Shown here piece by piece: positions 47,846 through 60,869 of a DNA stretch of 64,000 nt (position 1 is the stretch's first letter; each line of letters begins with the position of its first letter). The notes beneath the pieces are model-generated. The model had not been told where the DNA came from, searched no databases, and was given only the letters and a program-made list of their open reading frames with translations. The stretch spans positions 620,001-684,000 of the forward strand of contig JBCAMK010000011.1 in the NCBI GenBank assembly GCA_038503065.1, given 5' to 3'. The DNA is from Paragyromitra xinjiangensis (Eukaryota > Ascomycota > Pezizomycetes > Pezizales > Discinaceae). The position numbers were made by a program, and so were the translations under genes.

Positions 47846-50844
47846 TCAATTTTCTTTGGCTCCCTTCATGGCGCCGCTCACTTTCTTTTTCAGCCCCTTC
47901 ACCCTACCCTTCAATCTGTCGAAGAGCTTGTTCTTCTTCGCACCCTTGTCCTCGGCAGCTTCTGCTTCTTCCTCAACACTCTTGCCAGCGGTGATTTTCA
48001 CATCCTTGATGATAGTAGTTTTGCGGCTACCTTGTGTAACCCTCTTGACGTCTTCACCTACCGCTGCGATCTCCTTTAGCAGTCCCTGGGCGCTCTTGTG
48101 TCCTTCACCATTTGAATACCCTGAATCTGCCCTCCTTGGCTCTGCTGGGAGTATAGGAGCAGGCCCAAAAACAAATTGATCTTCGGGCCCTGTAACTTGT
48201 GTGGCTACATTTAAACTCTCCGTTGAATCCTTCGCGCTGCTTTCCTCGTAGTTTGTCGTTTGTGGCTCGATCGGCGACAGAAGCGCCGGTAGACGAACAG
48301 TAGAGGCAGATAGCTTGCTTAACGAAGAAGTGGAACTGAAGCCCCGCTTCAAGCGCTCAGCCCTATATTCCTTAGGATTGTCAAAGGTAATCTCGCTAAT
48401 CGAGCGACTCTTTTTCGGGGTCAAGAAACGACTGTATGCTGGAACTGGGGAAGGTCGAACACTCTCCTCTTTCTGAATTTCGGGTGTTTGTTCTACGCAC
48501 GGAGGTTCGCTGAGCTGTATTACAGGAATATCAAGTTGCGCTTCCTCCGAGATGTGTTCCTTCGTGGTCGGGTCTGATGTCATAATCAAAGAAGGACAAA
48601 GATTAGGCACAGTAACTCCGGTTTGCGCGGATCCCAAAGAACCCATAGAGAAGCGTGAAAGTGTAGATGATCGTTCCCATCGTTCCACGGAACCAGCCGT
48701 AGATGTGGGTGTAGATGGCGGGGAATCAGCCATGGAATCAGCCATAGATTCAACGAACAAAGTGTCAGAGATCTGACCATCGATCTGAGTAGAGGAGGTA
48801 TTGATAGGTGACAAAATCAGTTCACGAACTGAAGAGTTGCTGATGGCCCGGAGTTTTTCGTTTGAAGTAGTAATGATAGTTAAACTCTTGGGACGCTGGA
48901 GGCTGACATCATCTGAAGATCCGTTTCGTGTTCGTTTGTAAACTCTCAATGAACTTGAAGAGTTTTGATTGCCGAGTGTCCGTTTCAATGGTGTGTCGTT
49001 TAGTGTAGCCGGTGTGTTGAACGCGAATTTGCTTTCCTGGGAAGATTGTGATTTGAAGGCCTTTATTCTTCGACGAACGGCCTCCCTCACTGCCTTTGGT
49101 CCTAACGAAGTGCCACGAATTTTCGGTTTTCCGCTAGTGAAATCGATACGTAGAGTCTGTTCACAATCATCCGGGATCTAAAACAAGAGGTGTTAGAATC
49201 GGCGGACCAGATCCTCAGCAAAGAAATAATCTGGGTAAAGCATACCTCTTCAATCCAGTGCTCGAATTCTACACATTGCCCATTGTCTTTAGTCAAGCTC
49301 TCTAAAAACCTTCTCAAGTCATCCATCCTCGCAGATGCATCACCAAAACGAGTAACAGAGCTATTGCCATCATGAGTTGCTAGTGATCGACGAAGGCGAG
49401 CCACAACAGCGTCATCTAATGCTTGCAATATCGCTCCAGGGGCAATGGTATCCAAAAATATCGAGTCTATAGGTAATTACATTAGTACATGAAATTCTAG
49501 GAGGCGCTAACAATTTCATACCTTTCCGGAGTTCTTGCATCACTTCTTTAATAGACCGAGAGGATCCTACTGCAGCTGTTTTCCACACAGATTTTCTGAA
49601 GAAATGATGGACATAGCTTCGGTAACGGGGGTCGATGTAAATTTCGGGCATAGGGCCACTCTGAGAATCCAAAGAACGATGTTTTCCAAACGCACGATTT
49701 ATCCGAACAAGAGAACTTTGCTGGCTAGTCGAGACATTGATATTCGGTACTGCAGGTGAAAAGTGCGACTGAACCTTGGCCGCTTTCTTTTGGAGCCTTT
49801 CTAGATACTGAGAGATTAAGGCGCGATCAATCGAGATTCCGAACGTCTCTTTCGACGGTTTGATGTATGAAGTGAAACCGAGAAAATTCTGCTGGACTTG
49901 CTTCGGGGCGGTATATGAAGGCTCTTTTGAGGAAGCATCATAAGCATCAAGAGTTCCATTTTGAATTGGGCCAAAAAGAGGTAGTTGTATTACAGGTGAG
50001 TGATACTGCACCAATGCCATTTGTTTTTGTTTCTCCTGTTTTTGTTTCTCCCGCGCAATGTATGGACAATCGATAGTTTCATTCGAGGGGGCCGAGCGGT
50101 CTGAAGAGATCGAAGTAGTAGAGGCATTCCGAGTTTTCTTTTGAGGGACAGATTTTGGCTTCGCTTCCTTCGCAAAGTTGGCTGCAGTTCCCAGAAAGTC
50201 ACGGACAGAAGGACTCCTTTTTACCGAGGCGAATGAACCAGACAAAGCGTTACTTAAGCTTGATTTCTGAGGGTGAGGGAGAGATGAACGGACATCTACC
50301 GGAGTACTGGGGCGAGTTATTGGGGTACCAGGACGGCTTGGAGTACTAGGGCGAGTGAAACATGGTGTCGAAATCTTTTTCCGAATTGCAGGGATCTCAG
50401 GTGGTGGTGTTTGTGCTCGTACGGGAGTGTCATTGACAATACTAACAGTAATTTGAGGAGTTGTAACCGGTACTTCGGGTCCGAGCGACGATATAGGGTC
50501 GATTTTCTGTAGAGGGATTGATTCTGTGGAGAGTACAAGAAACACTGGTAGAGTCTGAAACAACTTCGCGGATGGAATAGCCCAGGAAGGCCTTGGGAAC
50601 ATATCACCCTTCTGATAAAGACCGTATACACTTCTGGGCAAAAACGTCTCTAGAAGAGTCTCGGCATCCTGGTACAATATGCACAAGTGTCAGTGACTGC
50701 CCGTACGCCGGATCAATAGCAAGAAGGAAGAAGTACAGGAGGCCCGTTACTCACGGCCTCGGGATCCAGTGGAAACATATCCAACAGTGGTACCCATTGC
50801 CTCAAATCCTGCAGGGGAAATCTTTGGTGAAAGCCTGAAAACAT
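47846..50844 (-). CDS. Large Ser/Pro-rich fungal protein of unknown function
   Basis: Four exons, in transcript order 50844-50755, 50668-49522, 49466-49246 and 49177-47846, give 929 aa. All junctions are GT..AG with agreeing phases (introns 86, 55 and 68 nt). The N-terminal 70 residues look folded (LRQWVPLLDMFPLDPEA, then a helical stretch with LLETFLPRSVYGLY). A disordered region follows with repeated TRPSTP. A second ordered stretch (about 390-530) includes FGISIDRALISQYLERL and FEHWIEEIPDDCEQTLRID. The last 40 residues are strongly basic and amphipathic (LFDRLKGRVKGLKKKV), suggesting membrane or nucleic-acid contact. No known domain is recognised. It could be a cortical or polarity scaffold, but nothing proves that. 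Confidence 0.75.
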
Positions 50845-52838
50845 CGTCAACGATGTAGAGAGAGAAAATACCCCAAAAGATGGGATAGTTTAAGATGGAC
50901 AACGGGAGATAATAAAAGAACGCTAACACGAGGGAAAAACTGCTCAAGGGAGAGCAAGGCAATGGATGGGGATTTTCAATATTATACTACAAACCCTGGT
51001 CTCCCCAAAGAACCTCAGGTCGTTCGAAACAGCAAATCTGCGACACACATCCTCCGTAACGGTCTTGCCACACATCAAACCGGAAAAACACTAATGCTGC
51101 GCAAAGCTGTGAGGGGCTGTACGAGATTAGAATTGACGAACCAGGTCTCCCGGCGAAGCTCGTCCAATTCGCGATCCCACACGTTTGTGTCCACAATTGG
51201 CCCGGGAGGTGCGGCAATTATCCGTTCGAACCCGCAGTAAGTGTGATTTGAGAACCTGGAAATGGGCTTCTACCAATGGATAGGATGGCTTTGCAAGATG
51301 CGCACAGGCCATGCCCCGGGAAAGTTAAGCCGAAAGTCGGAGTGAAAGCACTATTAGCTGAGAAGGCTTGGGGTTCTGGGCATGCAGATAGAAAAGGAAA
51401 AAATTTCTATTTCAGCCTCACGCCAATGATAAGGCGCAATTTACGATGACTCTGTGCGTTGTTGTTACCGTTTCGATGTTTCGTATTGTTTCTACCCTAC
51501 TCACGATTCAGTGCGGGAAGCAGGAACTTGGTAATGCCTCAGCTCGATCATGAAAATCCGCTCATCTTCGAAGGGCTTCTGATCTTTCGATGGCCTCGAA
51601 AACCCGAGTTTTGATGGCATACATAAGGAGTGTCTTCGGCCCTCGCAGTACCTGTACATGTAGCTTTATGTCAGTTACCCCTAGCTATTCAGGTTTTATC
51701 TAACCGGAACTATGTTTGCCCGCGTTGGAGACGTACATGCTAGGCTAATATCAGTTAATAAACGTCGTTGAAACATTTTCCGGTATCTCGCGCACCAACC
51801 GGAATTCCCTTTGAGAGCCAACCGCCCGTACTCTACTCTGGCGTATTATAGCGTTCTCTGGGGTAAGGCTGGACTCATCGACAATTAGGACTTGAATCTG
51901 CGCATGGCCACTCTTGTGAATGGCGGTTATTTCTGACCGATCGATCCTCATTTGTTCAGGGATAGATGATGATGATGGCTCAGGATAACTTTTGATTCAC
52001 CAGATTGCCAGCTCAGCGTGAGGGCTAGGGTTCTGTAGAGTGTGACCAGTACCGTGTCACGCAGCCACCGTCACGTCCGCGAATGGATTCGCAGATGCAC
52101 GACTTCAGCCGGCCTGATGTCATGCACAAGCGCCATATCTTCCATTGTCAATTTTAATTCACTAAGCTGACAATGCATCAACTGAGTGGCTGGTACAGAC
52201 ACTTCAGCATATGTAAGTATGACAACTGGCTTTTAGATGAGCCTGGGTCCGTATACTGTCTTAGGGCTTTAAGTACTGTGACAGTCCTTAGAATTCCCAC
52301 CATTCCTCATGTCGTCACAGCCGAGGTATCTCGTTCGCGGAGTACTTTCTTCTTTACTTCAAGGAGAGCTTGTCATCGCCAATAGTAAACGGAGTGTTTC
52401 TTCTTTCTCGGTTAAGAAGAAATGGATCGATTTTACGAGCATTAATGAAGCGAAAAGGAATCTCTACATACATACATATCTCCGTTGTCGTGTCTCCAGC
52501 CACTCGTTCCGTGATTCCGTTTCTTTTCGTAACTCAGAAAGAAAAAATTTCTTCACATTCATGCCGATGAATTAAATCATCGTGCAACCCCCCCCTACAC
52601 CCCCCACACCACCATCCAGAAATTTATCACAGAAAGTAGCTGAGTTACTCAGGCTAAAATTTAAAGGGTGTAAGGAACTTAAGAGCTGATGCAGAATTCT
52701 GACTGTCAAAGAGCTGATAAGATGGCGCGGATAGGAGCATAAGGCTGAGAGAAACATTCCACCGGAAGCTGCGGCATTGTGGGCTGTTTCAAGTGATATC
52801 AACACCTATCAGCACTTCCTGATTGTATAACTTTTTCT

Positions 52839-52868
52839 AATGGCTTCGAATGGCTTCGAATGGCTTCG
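52839..52868. repeat. 10-bp tandem repeat, three copies
   Basis: Three perfect copies of AATGGCTTCG in intergenic DNA. Confidence 0.85.
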
Positions 52869-55295
52869 CGCCCACTTCCTTTTGCCTCCGAGGCGTACAA
52901 GCTGTAGCTGATAGGTTTTTAGAGAAATAGGGGGTTGCTTGGGGGCATGTATGTAGTTCTCTTTGTGAACACTACATGTAATACAGGTAGGGAAGAAATG
53001 ATCAATTTGAATACGAGTCACGCGGGCATCGGCTCGTCCAATCCACTCCTCTCCTCGTTGTTTATTTGGTTACGTGAATTCACGATCCCGATACCGGTAG
53101 TCGTGAACCATATCCATTCAAACGCCGAGCCCGGCGGGAAGCTACCAATGATCGGGTTTCAGAGGTATAAGCTCCGATGACATGCAAGATTTTCCAGGTT
53201 CGGTAGCTTGGCCTGAAGCTTACGGACGATTTTTATCAAAATAAACATACCCAGATTAGTCTTGTGCATTCGTTTAAGATTAAGCGATGGAATCACGCCG
53301 CATTTGCAGAATATTTGATGGCCGACTGCATGCCTCTAGTAAGTTTGAAAAGATACAGATCCGCCCGACAATCGAGATTCCCAACTTCAGATATCGCAGG
53401 GTCTCCCACAACTATCCGTGGGCCTTACCATAATAATACGTGCTAGCCAACGAAGACCGTTGTGAATAGAGCTAGGAGAACCCCACTACCCCATAAATAC
53501 TCATTCAGACTTGATCAACGGTACAGTAAAGGGTTGTGAACTGAGCCAAAAGGAATCTGTTACCCCATATCCAGACTTGCGATGTCTCTGCCCCTCTTTT
53601 TCGTGAACTCGGCTCCGAGTTGAATAAAGTTTCGGGTGGAGGTCATGGTTATGGTTGGACAGGGATGCTGTACTTTAGCGGATAAGAAAACCTGGTGAAG
53701 AGTCTAGAATCATGATATGGTCCAGTCGTTTAACCCTAGCAGGCATCGTTGTTGCACACACAAACTATTCGGCAAGATCCTAAGCTTGAAGAATCGACGT
53801 CTAACATGCCATCTCTCAGGAGATCGGCAGGTATTCGATCGAACTTGGCAGGACTTGGCAACCAACGCTCCGGTGGCCACTTCCGAGGAGGATAGATAAC
53901 CAGGGTGCCAGTGAACTTGAGGCAGAGTACTGGATCTGAGTAGTATCCATCGTTTGAGATAAAAGACTTCGGTATGGCCCGCGGTGAATCGGAATTTCCT
54001 CAAAGGTTCATTTCTGGAGGAGAACAGCGAGGCCACATAGCTTTGTTTACACGTATAAGGTGGTTTTGAGCGGATAGAGTACCCAGGCTGACATATCCAT
54101 TGGACTTACCGAGACTGTACCATAATTGCTCCAAGATGGCAGATTATTATTAATATTATCCCTGAAAGTGCCGGATTACATTCGCATATGTAATACGTGT
54201 AGGGACCAGTATGTTAACGCCAAAGCATCAAAGACCTCAAAGACCTCAAAGGCTTCCATGTTATCAGCAGTAACACTAATGACAGTGATGTTTATGCATG
54301 GGATGTTTTCTCTATCGTGGGGTCGTAGGTCCACGAGTAAGAGATGCGTTGCCCACGCTTGATCTCGTTTGGCTACATGTATGGCTCATTAGTTCTGAAT
54401 ACTTGGCCGCAACGCCTGTTGCAACATCCTTGAAAGTTGAAACAAGAGGTGAAGCCGCCTACCAAAACCAGGTTCCTGGCTGACATCCCGAAGCGAAGAA
54501 AACTTTATCTTAAGAACGGCGACGGTGCAATTTTCCATGTAAACCAAGGGGAAAAGAAAAAAGTCCAAGTGCTGACTGTGAGTCACAATAAAATCAGGAA
54601 CCACCTTTATATGGGGGGATCACCTGTCTCTTTATCAAATACGAAGCGCTCGGAGATAACGGAGAAAAGATATCCTAGGGTTAGTTAAATGCTGTCTTGG
54701 CAACGGCAACCACCATTGTAATCGTCATTTCGTAAGTCTCGTCCGAATAAAAGTTGCCATACCCCTCTTGTATAGATGAGGAAGGGCATCATCATTATCA
54801 TCACCATCATCTAAACTATCGCTCATACAGCTTTGCGAGCTTTAGTAGGTAGTAATCAACTATTATTTTCCGCAGAAAAGCTGCACCCCTGGTGGAGGAG
54901 TTGGGAGGCATATTAATCTAGTAAGTAGACACTAGCATACTTGAGAGCCTTCTTTTGTTCTGACCCTTGGTCAAGCTTTCGAGCATCCTTCTCGAAAGCG
55001 CCCCCATCCTCCACGATGTGCCTAATTAGCTGTGCCACGAATGACTGACGCGCGCTACAGCACACCCTCGGGGAAATCAAGACTGTTGGTAGAAAAGGCT
55101 CGTATCCCGCACTTTTGGAGCTTTTTTGTAGCAACGGTGTGTCTACAGCATTTGGCAGGGAAAGAAGGGAAGAGAAAAAAAACTGGCCTTTGTCATCCAA
55201 GTTTCACCTATAGGGCTTTGTGAATAATACAGCCTTGCTTGCAGAGACGCAAGAAACGAGATCGACCGTCCAGCCAAGTCCCGTGAACAAGCACG

Positions 55296-55305
55296 GCATA
55301 AAAGG
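55296..55305 (+). promoter_or_regulatory. TATA-like element of the Zn2Cys6 gene
   Basis: GCATAAAAGG lies about 90 bases before the ATG, in a suitable place for a TATA box. This is assigned on position and sequence only. Confidence 0.3.
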
Positions 55306-55392
55306 AGAGAAAGCGGGGTAACAACGTCGACTCACAGCATAATATAATTACTCTTCAGTTCCCGGCTCAACCGTGCAATTTCAGCATTCACT

Positions 55393-58300
55393 ATGACCCC
55401 AACACCTCCTTCGTCCACAGGGCATTCGCCGCAAGACAATCACCAGTCGAACTCAAACTATAGGGTTGTAAGAAAACGCAACCGCGTACCTTTGTCCTGC
55501 GCCCCTTGCCGTAATCGAAAGTAAGATATTGTCTTTTCTATGTGTTGTAAACGTATAAGAAGTATCTCTAAAGTTTGGGTTAATCTGCTAGGCTGAAATG
55601 TAACCGTTCTCATCCTTGTGAGAATTGCGTTCGCCGCGGAGACCCGACTTCGTGCACTTATGCGATGACTCCGCATAGTACCCGTGCACGAAAACAGTCA
55701 GCTGGTTCGAATACATCGTCTGATGAAATGCAGTCGAGGATCGACCGTTTAGAGGGGCTGGTATTAAGCCTGATGGGTTCCAACGGAAGCCCCAACTCCT
55801 CGCCACGAAATCGCGAAAGATCAAATAGTGCAGAAGACGAGCTGAGGCACGGACAATTTCATGACGATGATGAAGAAGATGTAGGGATGGGAAGCGTGCA
55901 CGGAGATGACAAAGGCCAGGAGGGTGGTGGTGGGATTGAAGACGAAGTTGAGGAAGTGCGAAGTGCGCTAGGAATTATGAAAGTAGAGCAAGGGAAGAGC
56001 TATTATAGGGGTGAGACCCACTGGGCAGCGATTCTGTCAGAGGTTCGATTTCCTAATTTCCTTACTGTTTTCAAAACATAGAGGTTTTTCGAATTTCAGG
56101 ATCCAGGTTCGCTTATTCTGATATGAAGCTGTTTATCCCAAAGGGGCTTTGTAAAGACAAGCAGCGAGTTTGGATTTCGATCTTTGGAGGATTGCTATTT
56201 TAAGCGTGATCGAGCAGTCAAGGCTGACAGCTGGCGCGTTGATACATAGATATCGGAGGTCAAGAATTTCTTCAACGAGATGAAGCAGACGTACGAGGGA
56301 AGGTTAGCAGATCTCAAAGCCAGGAACGCTAGCTGCAAGTTAGAGCGTACGGGTTTCCCATTTTCAGCAAGCAGGCCTCCGAGTAAAGAAGAGTTACTGT
56401 CCTTGGTACCACGGCAGGAGTTGGTTGACCTTCTGGTGGATGGATTTTTCAGGAATTATGACCCTATATTCCGTATGTTTCGACTACTGAAGGTTGTTAT
56501 GGGGGTAAAAAAGTAGCTAATATAAGGTTAGATATTCTTCATCGACCTACCTTTTACAAGCAATACGAAGATTTTTGGCGGGATCCAACACGGGTAGATA
56601 TGATTTGGCTGGGGCTGTTGATGTCAATAATGGGAATCTCCCTCCGCATCTACAATCGGTCTGGCGAGGAGCCACCAGAGCTTGCCGGAAGAACTATTGA
56701 AATGTCGCACGCGTTTAAGCTGGCTACCGAACAGTGCCTTATCGTTGGAGATTACACAAAAAAGTTGTATATTCATACCATCCAGACTCTGATTCTCCTC
56801 ACTACCCAACAAAACCAAAAAGACCGAGCAGAGGACACTTGGGTTTTATTGGGGTCACTGGTCAGGATTGCGTTGTGTATGGGTCTTCATCGTGATCCCA
56901 AGAACTTTGGGACAACGATCACCCCGAGTGAGGGTGAGATTAGGAAGCGACTATGGACGATTATATCCTGTATGGATATCCTTGAATCAATCAAGATTGG
57001 CTTGCCAGCCATGGTCAGACTGGACGAATGCGATGCTGGTCTACCGTTGAATCTGCACGACGACGAAGTTGGTGACCATGTTAATATTCTCCCACCGGAA
57101 AGAGGTCGTGAGGAATTAACGGGGGTTTCTTACATGATTGCTAAAGCATCTTTGGCCAGAGTGTATGCTAAGATTGTCGCACAAGCAAGCTCGCTTGTTC
57201 CCCGGCCAGCATATGATCAAATTCTGAAGATAGATACCGAGCTCCGAGAGCTGTATGGAAGAGCGCCGTCATTCCTGCACTTGAGATCGAAGGAGGGATC
57301 CAAAAACGATCCAGCTTGGCTAGTCATCCAACGGTATAACTTAGATCTAATCACGCAGAAGGCGTTGGTGACTTTACACCGACCGTATGCTGCTAGGGCG
57401 CAGAGTAACCCTAGATACCAGAACAGTCGGCGAAAGTGCGTGGAAGCGGCCATGATACTTTTAAAACATCAATCAGAAATCTTTCTCGAATCGCAGAGCA
57501 CTCTTCGCCATGCAAGATGGTTTACGGAGAGTCTGGGGTGCCATGACTTTTTACATGCGGCGATGATCATCTGTTTGGACCTAAGTACGAGCTGTAAAGA
57601 GACTAAAGACGAAGCTGCTCGAAGCGGCAGGAGTATGAATTGTGAAGCTTGGAAAGAGGAACGAGCGGAGCAGTTTAGAGTCCTTGAGAGTACTAAGCTG
57701 ATCTATGACGACCAGAAAGAAAGCAGTGTCGATTGCGTAAAGGCTTATGGTGTGCTTTGTATCCTCCTGGAAAAGCTTAGGGGGGATTCATCGGGGTACT
57801 TCGATTTACGTTCCGGTGTTGGGGTTAATGGGGCGGTATTGGTACCGACGGCCCCCATCTCACAGTTGGCGGAGCAGAAGTCAGGTTCTGTTCTGTCTGG
57901 AGATACACCATCTTCTTCATCTAATACTCCAGCAACACAAGCGTTTGCAACCCCATCATCGACCGGTTCAGGCGATACTGACCCACAAAACGAGCCACTG
58001 AAGAGTGATCAAGCGGCTGCATTGACGCTTGGGATGATGAGTGGTGGTGGGATGACGCCAAATTCTGCTGCAGCAGGAATGATGTTCGATAGAGTAGCTA
58101 CTCCAGGAGGTTCCAACGTGCTTATGGGAGACGCGGCGAGTAGTGGCTACGGAAGCCCTGCTGCAAATGGAACTTTTAGTGCGAACCCAGCACTTTGGGC
58201 GCCGAGTGGTGTGGATATGCCGGCCAATCTAGATTGGGTATATAAACCGTCTTTCTTTCTCTTTAGCACTCAAGCCTTCGCCTGATATTCTGTTGATGCT

Positions 58301-58591
58301 AATGGTCTTTGTGTAAAGGATGACTGGGATTCCTTTATGCAAGGTATAAATATGGATACGAGCCAGTCCTCCGCATGGCCAGTTTTACCAGGCTTATCAA
58401 CAAATATGCCTATAGCGAACTTCGGGGCACCTGGCTATCAAGGCAATGGTGGTGGGGGAGTAGGCGCAAATGGAGACGGGGGAGGACAGCAACAACAACC
58501 CCCAGGTGGCACTACAGCCCAGTCAAACACGATATCTGGTATGGCCGGATTGTATCAACCGTTAGGGACGGAGGAGAAATTGATAAAGTGA
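55393..58591 (+). CDS. Zn2Cys6 fungal-specific transcription factor
   Basis: Exons 55393-55520, 55592-56042, 56250-56472, 56532-58237 and 58319-58591 give 926 aa. The zinc cluster uses C36, C39, C46, C52, C55 and C64 (CAPCRNRKLKC, then CENC and C). The first intron falls inside it, a common position in this family. A short coiled coil follows (SRIDRLEGLVLSLM), then an acidic linker. The middle-homology region characteristic of PF04082 starts with IFHILHRPTF and includes IHTIQTLILLTTQ and GSLVRIALCMGLHRDP. The C-terminus is Ser/Gly/Gln-rich and probably activating. DNA target and pathway are not identifiable. Exon 3's 5' junction (donor GTTCGA, intron 207 nt) is the least certain. No metabolic cluster is adjacent. 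Confidence 0.88.
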
Positions 58592-59684
58592 TGGGGTGTG
58601 GTGAGAGGAACATTGTATTCTAATGGGTTTATGGAAAGGTGATGGGCGTACCTACTTTTTTATGGGCTATTTTTCGTAATGCGGTTCTTTAAGGAAGAGT
58701 CGGGACATGGGTTTTGAAGGGAAAGGGCTGAAGTTTAGGACTTGTGTATATATCTCATCTCATCTCCAAGCAGCGTATTATGAGGGTCCACGTTGTCTGG
58801 GGGTTTACAAATGTCGTGAATGTGAGTCCCAATCAGTAGCACTGCATTAGAGCCAGCAAGTTCGAGGTTGATCCTTTGTTTGTCAAGAAATCATATCATT
58901 CGTTCGCCAAGCATTGGTTGGAAGCCAGTCCTGATACACGTATGTATCAACTAGCGTTCAGTAGGCCCGTCCCATTCCGTTACTGTCATTAGCTGCCGTG
59001 CACAGACTGATTATGTACATACTAACACATGCTTCAATCATTGACACAGTTAGTGGCGGCGAAAATTCTTGCCCTCTGATTCTAGGTCTGATTTCGATGC
59101 CGATAAAATTCTTTTACGGGCTTGGGCTATAGAATATAAAAAACAAGGGCCCGCTAGGCGCGGACCACGGCAATATCAAAATTTGCAATACTAGCTAGAC
59201 CCGAAGTCCCTGTCCCATGCTTAGCCTACATGTATATATTTTAGAGCTAAGGTATCCCATGCCACCAATGCGAATACTGACTAATTGCAGGATGGCTGGG
59301 CAATCTGTGTTCGGCCCAGGGTTAGGGGTTTTCGAAGTAATAGAAATTTTCACAGTGAACAGAGATAAGTCCTAAAATGTTAAATTAAAAATTGGAAAAA
59401 CCAAAGACGTTTGTAGGATAGTCCGAGGAGAACGAGGTGGGAGCAGCAAGTGTTTTTGTGAATTTTGAAATGCCCCACAATCACTTGGCTAGTGGGGCTG
59501 TCAAAAGTGCATCAAAAAGTTCCACACGCTAAGAAAAAAAAATATTTGTCTCCGTCCCATCGCCTCCAACCACATCCCACATCTCAAACAAATATCACCG
59601 TTCCCCTCCACCCCTCCATCCTCCACCTCTCACTCAACAACAACCACTGTCTCACTCGTACCTATCCCTCAATTGTCGCTCATA
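58592..59684. other. Intergenic between the Zn2Cys6 and RRM genes
   Basis: 3' region of the regulator and a C/A-rich promoter for the RRM gene. One TACATGTA at 59227-59234. No gene is seen. Confidence 0.5.
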
Positions 59685-60869
59685 ATGTATGTTTTACCTA
59701 CTTCCCTGTACTCTCGTTATTTGATTCATTGTTAACATCTTTTCTGTAGGTTTTCTCTTCGTCGTATTGCCCTCCGGGCCACCCGTCAAACTTCTATCGC
59801 CAGCAGCGCTCGCCCGCTGTCAACAGCGTTCAAGCCCAGCACTTTCACTATCTCCAGCAGCCGCCCTCAGAACCTCTCTGAGTTGCGATCATTTGAGTCT
59901 CTGTTGCAAATCCGCTACAACTCAACATTTGATTTCTCTGAATCTGCTACTCCTAAAGTGGAAGACCAATTCAGCAACCCTGAGCATAAGAGCACTACTG
60001 GCGATGCCTTGCCCCCAACAAAAGTGGTCTATGTCGGGAACATCCAGTTCGATGCTACCCCAGAGACTTTAGGCGAAGAGTTCAAGAAATATGGTAACGT
60101 GCTAGGAGCAAAGATTATCTACGACTCGAGAGGTTTGAGCAAAGGGTATGCTTTTATGCTCCATTCGATTCTCTGAAGTTTTTTTGGACGCAAAAATTTT
60201 GCCAAGATTTGTTTCGTTAACTTTCTTGCTGGGTTTGGATAGTTTCGGATATGTTGAGTTTTCAGAAACCGAAGAGGCCGCGGAAGCGATTGACAAGATG
60301 CACAATGAGATGTTCATGGGCCGTCGTTTGATAGTCCAATATGTTGTCAAGCAGGCTTCGCGTGTCACTCCTAGCCCAGAATCGAGGACTTTGTTCATTG
60401 GAAACTTGAGTTTCGATGTAACGGATGATGATCTCAACAACCTTTTCAAGGAAATTGAGAACTGCGTTGACGTTCGTGTCGCCATGGACCGGTAAGCATT
60501 CTTCGTTCCGAAATCGTTCTCAAGAGTGGTATACTTATTATTCGTCTAAACAGTGCTACTGGCGAGCCCCGCGGCTTCGCGCATGCTGACTTCCTCGATG
60601 TCGAATCCGCCGTCAAGGCTAAGGAAAAGCTAGAGGAAGCTGAAGTCTACGGCCGCCGCCTCCGCATTGACTTCTCCGGGAACAGGCGGGAGGGTGGTAA
60701 TGGCGGCTCTGCTGGCCGTCCTAGCTTCAACGACCGTGGTGGCCGTGGCGGTGGCAGGGGAGGATACCAATCCCGAGATGGTGGTCGCGGGGGATACGGT
60801 GGCCGGGGCCCCTCTGGTCCTGGCCATCGTAGCCTGGACCGCGGTACCAGCTTCGCACCTCAGGAATAG
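59685..60869 (+). CDS. Mitochondrial two-RRM RNA-binding protein with RGG tail
   Basis: Coding exons 59685-59686, 59750-60145, 60243-60491 and 60554-60869 give 320 aa. The start codon is split: AT, then a 63-nt intron (GTATGT..CTGTAG), then G. The N-terminus MFSLRRIALRATRQTS followed by RPLSTAF is Arg/Ser/Ala-rich with no acidic residues, typical of a mitochondrial presequence. RRM1 has RNP2 VVYVGN (93-98) and RNP1 KGFGYVEF (132-139). RRM2 has RNP2 LFIGNL (183-188) and RNP1 RGFAHADF (222-229). The tail is RGG/GGY-rich. It probably binds mitochondrial transcripts. The tandem-RRM plus RGG layout also resembles nucleolar Nsr1/Gar2, but the presequence favours mitochondria. Confidence 0.88.

Larger units (their letters stand above)
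50845..55392. other. Gene-poor 4.5-kb spacer
   Basis: No supported gene. Contents: TACATGTA at 51655-51662, 52973-52980 and 54374-54381, and a 10-bp tandem repeat at 52839-52868. CAAAGACCT-type units occur near 54230 and CAT-rich sequence near 54790. The end of the region is the promoter of the Zn2Cys6 gene. Confidence 0.5.

Noticed and set aside
54913..55200. 95-aa minus-strand frame with a coding-like C-terminal part
   Set aside because: It begins at a TTG codon with no ATG, I could find no upstream exon with agreeing phase, and the resemblance to any domain was too weak.
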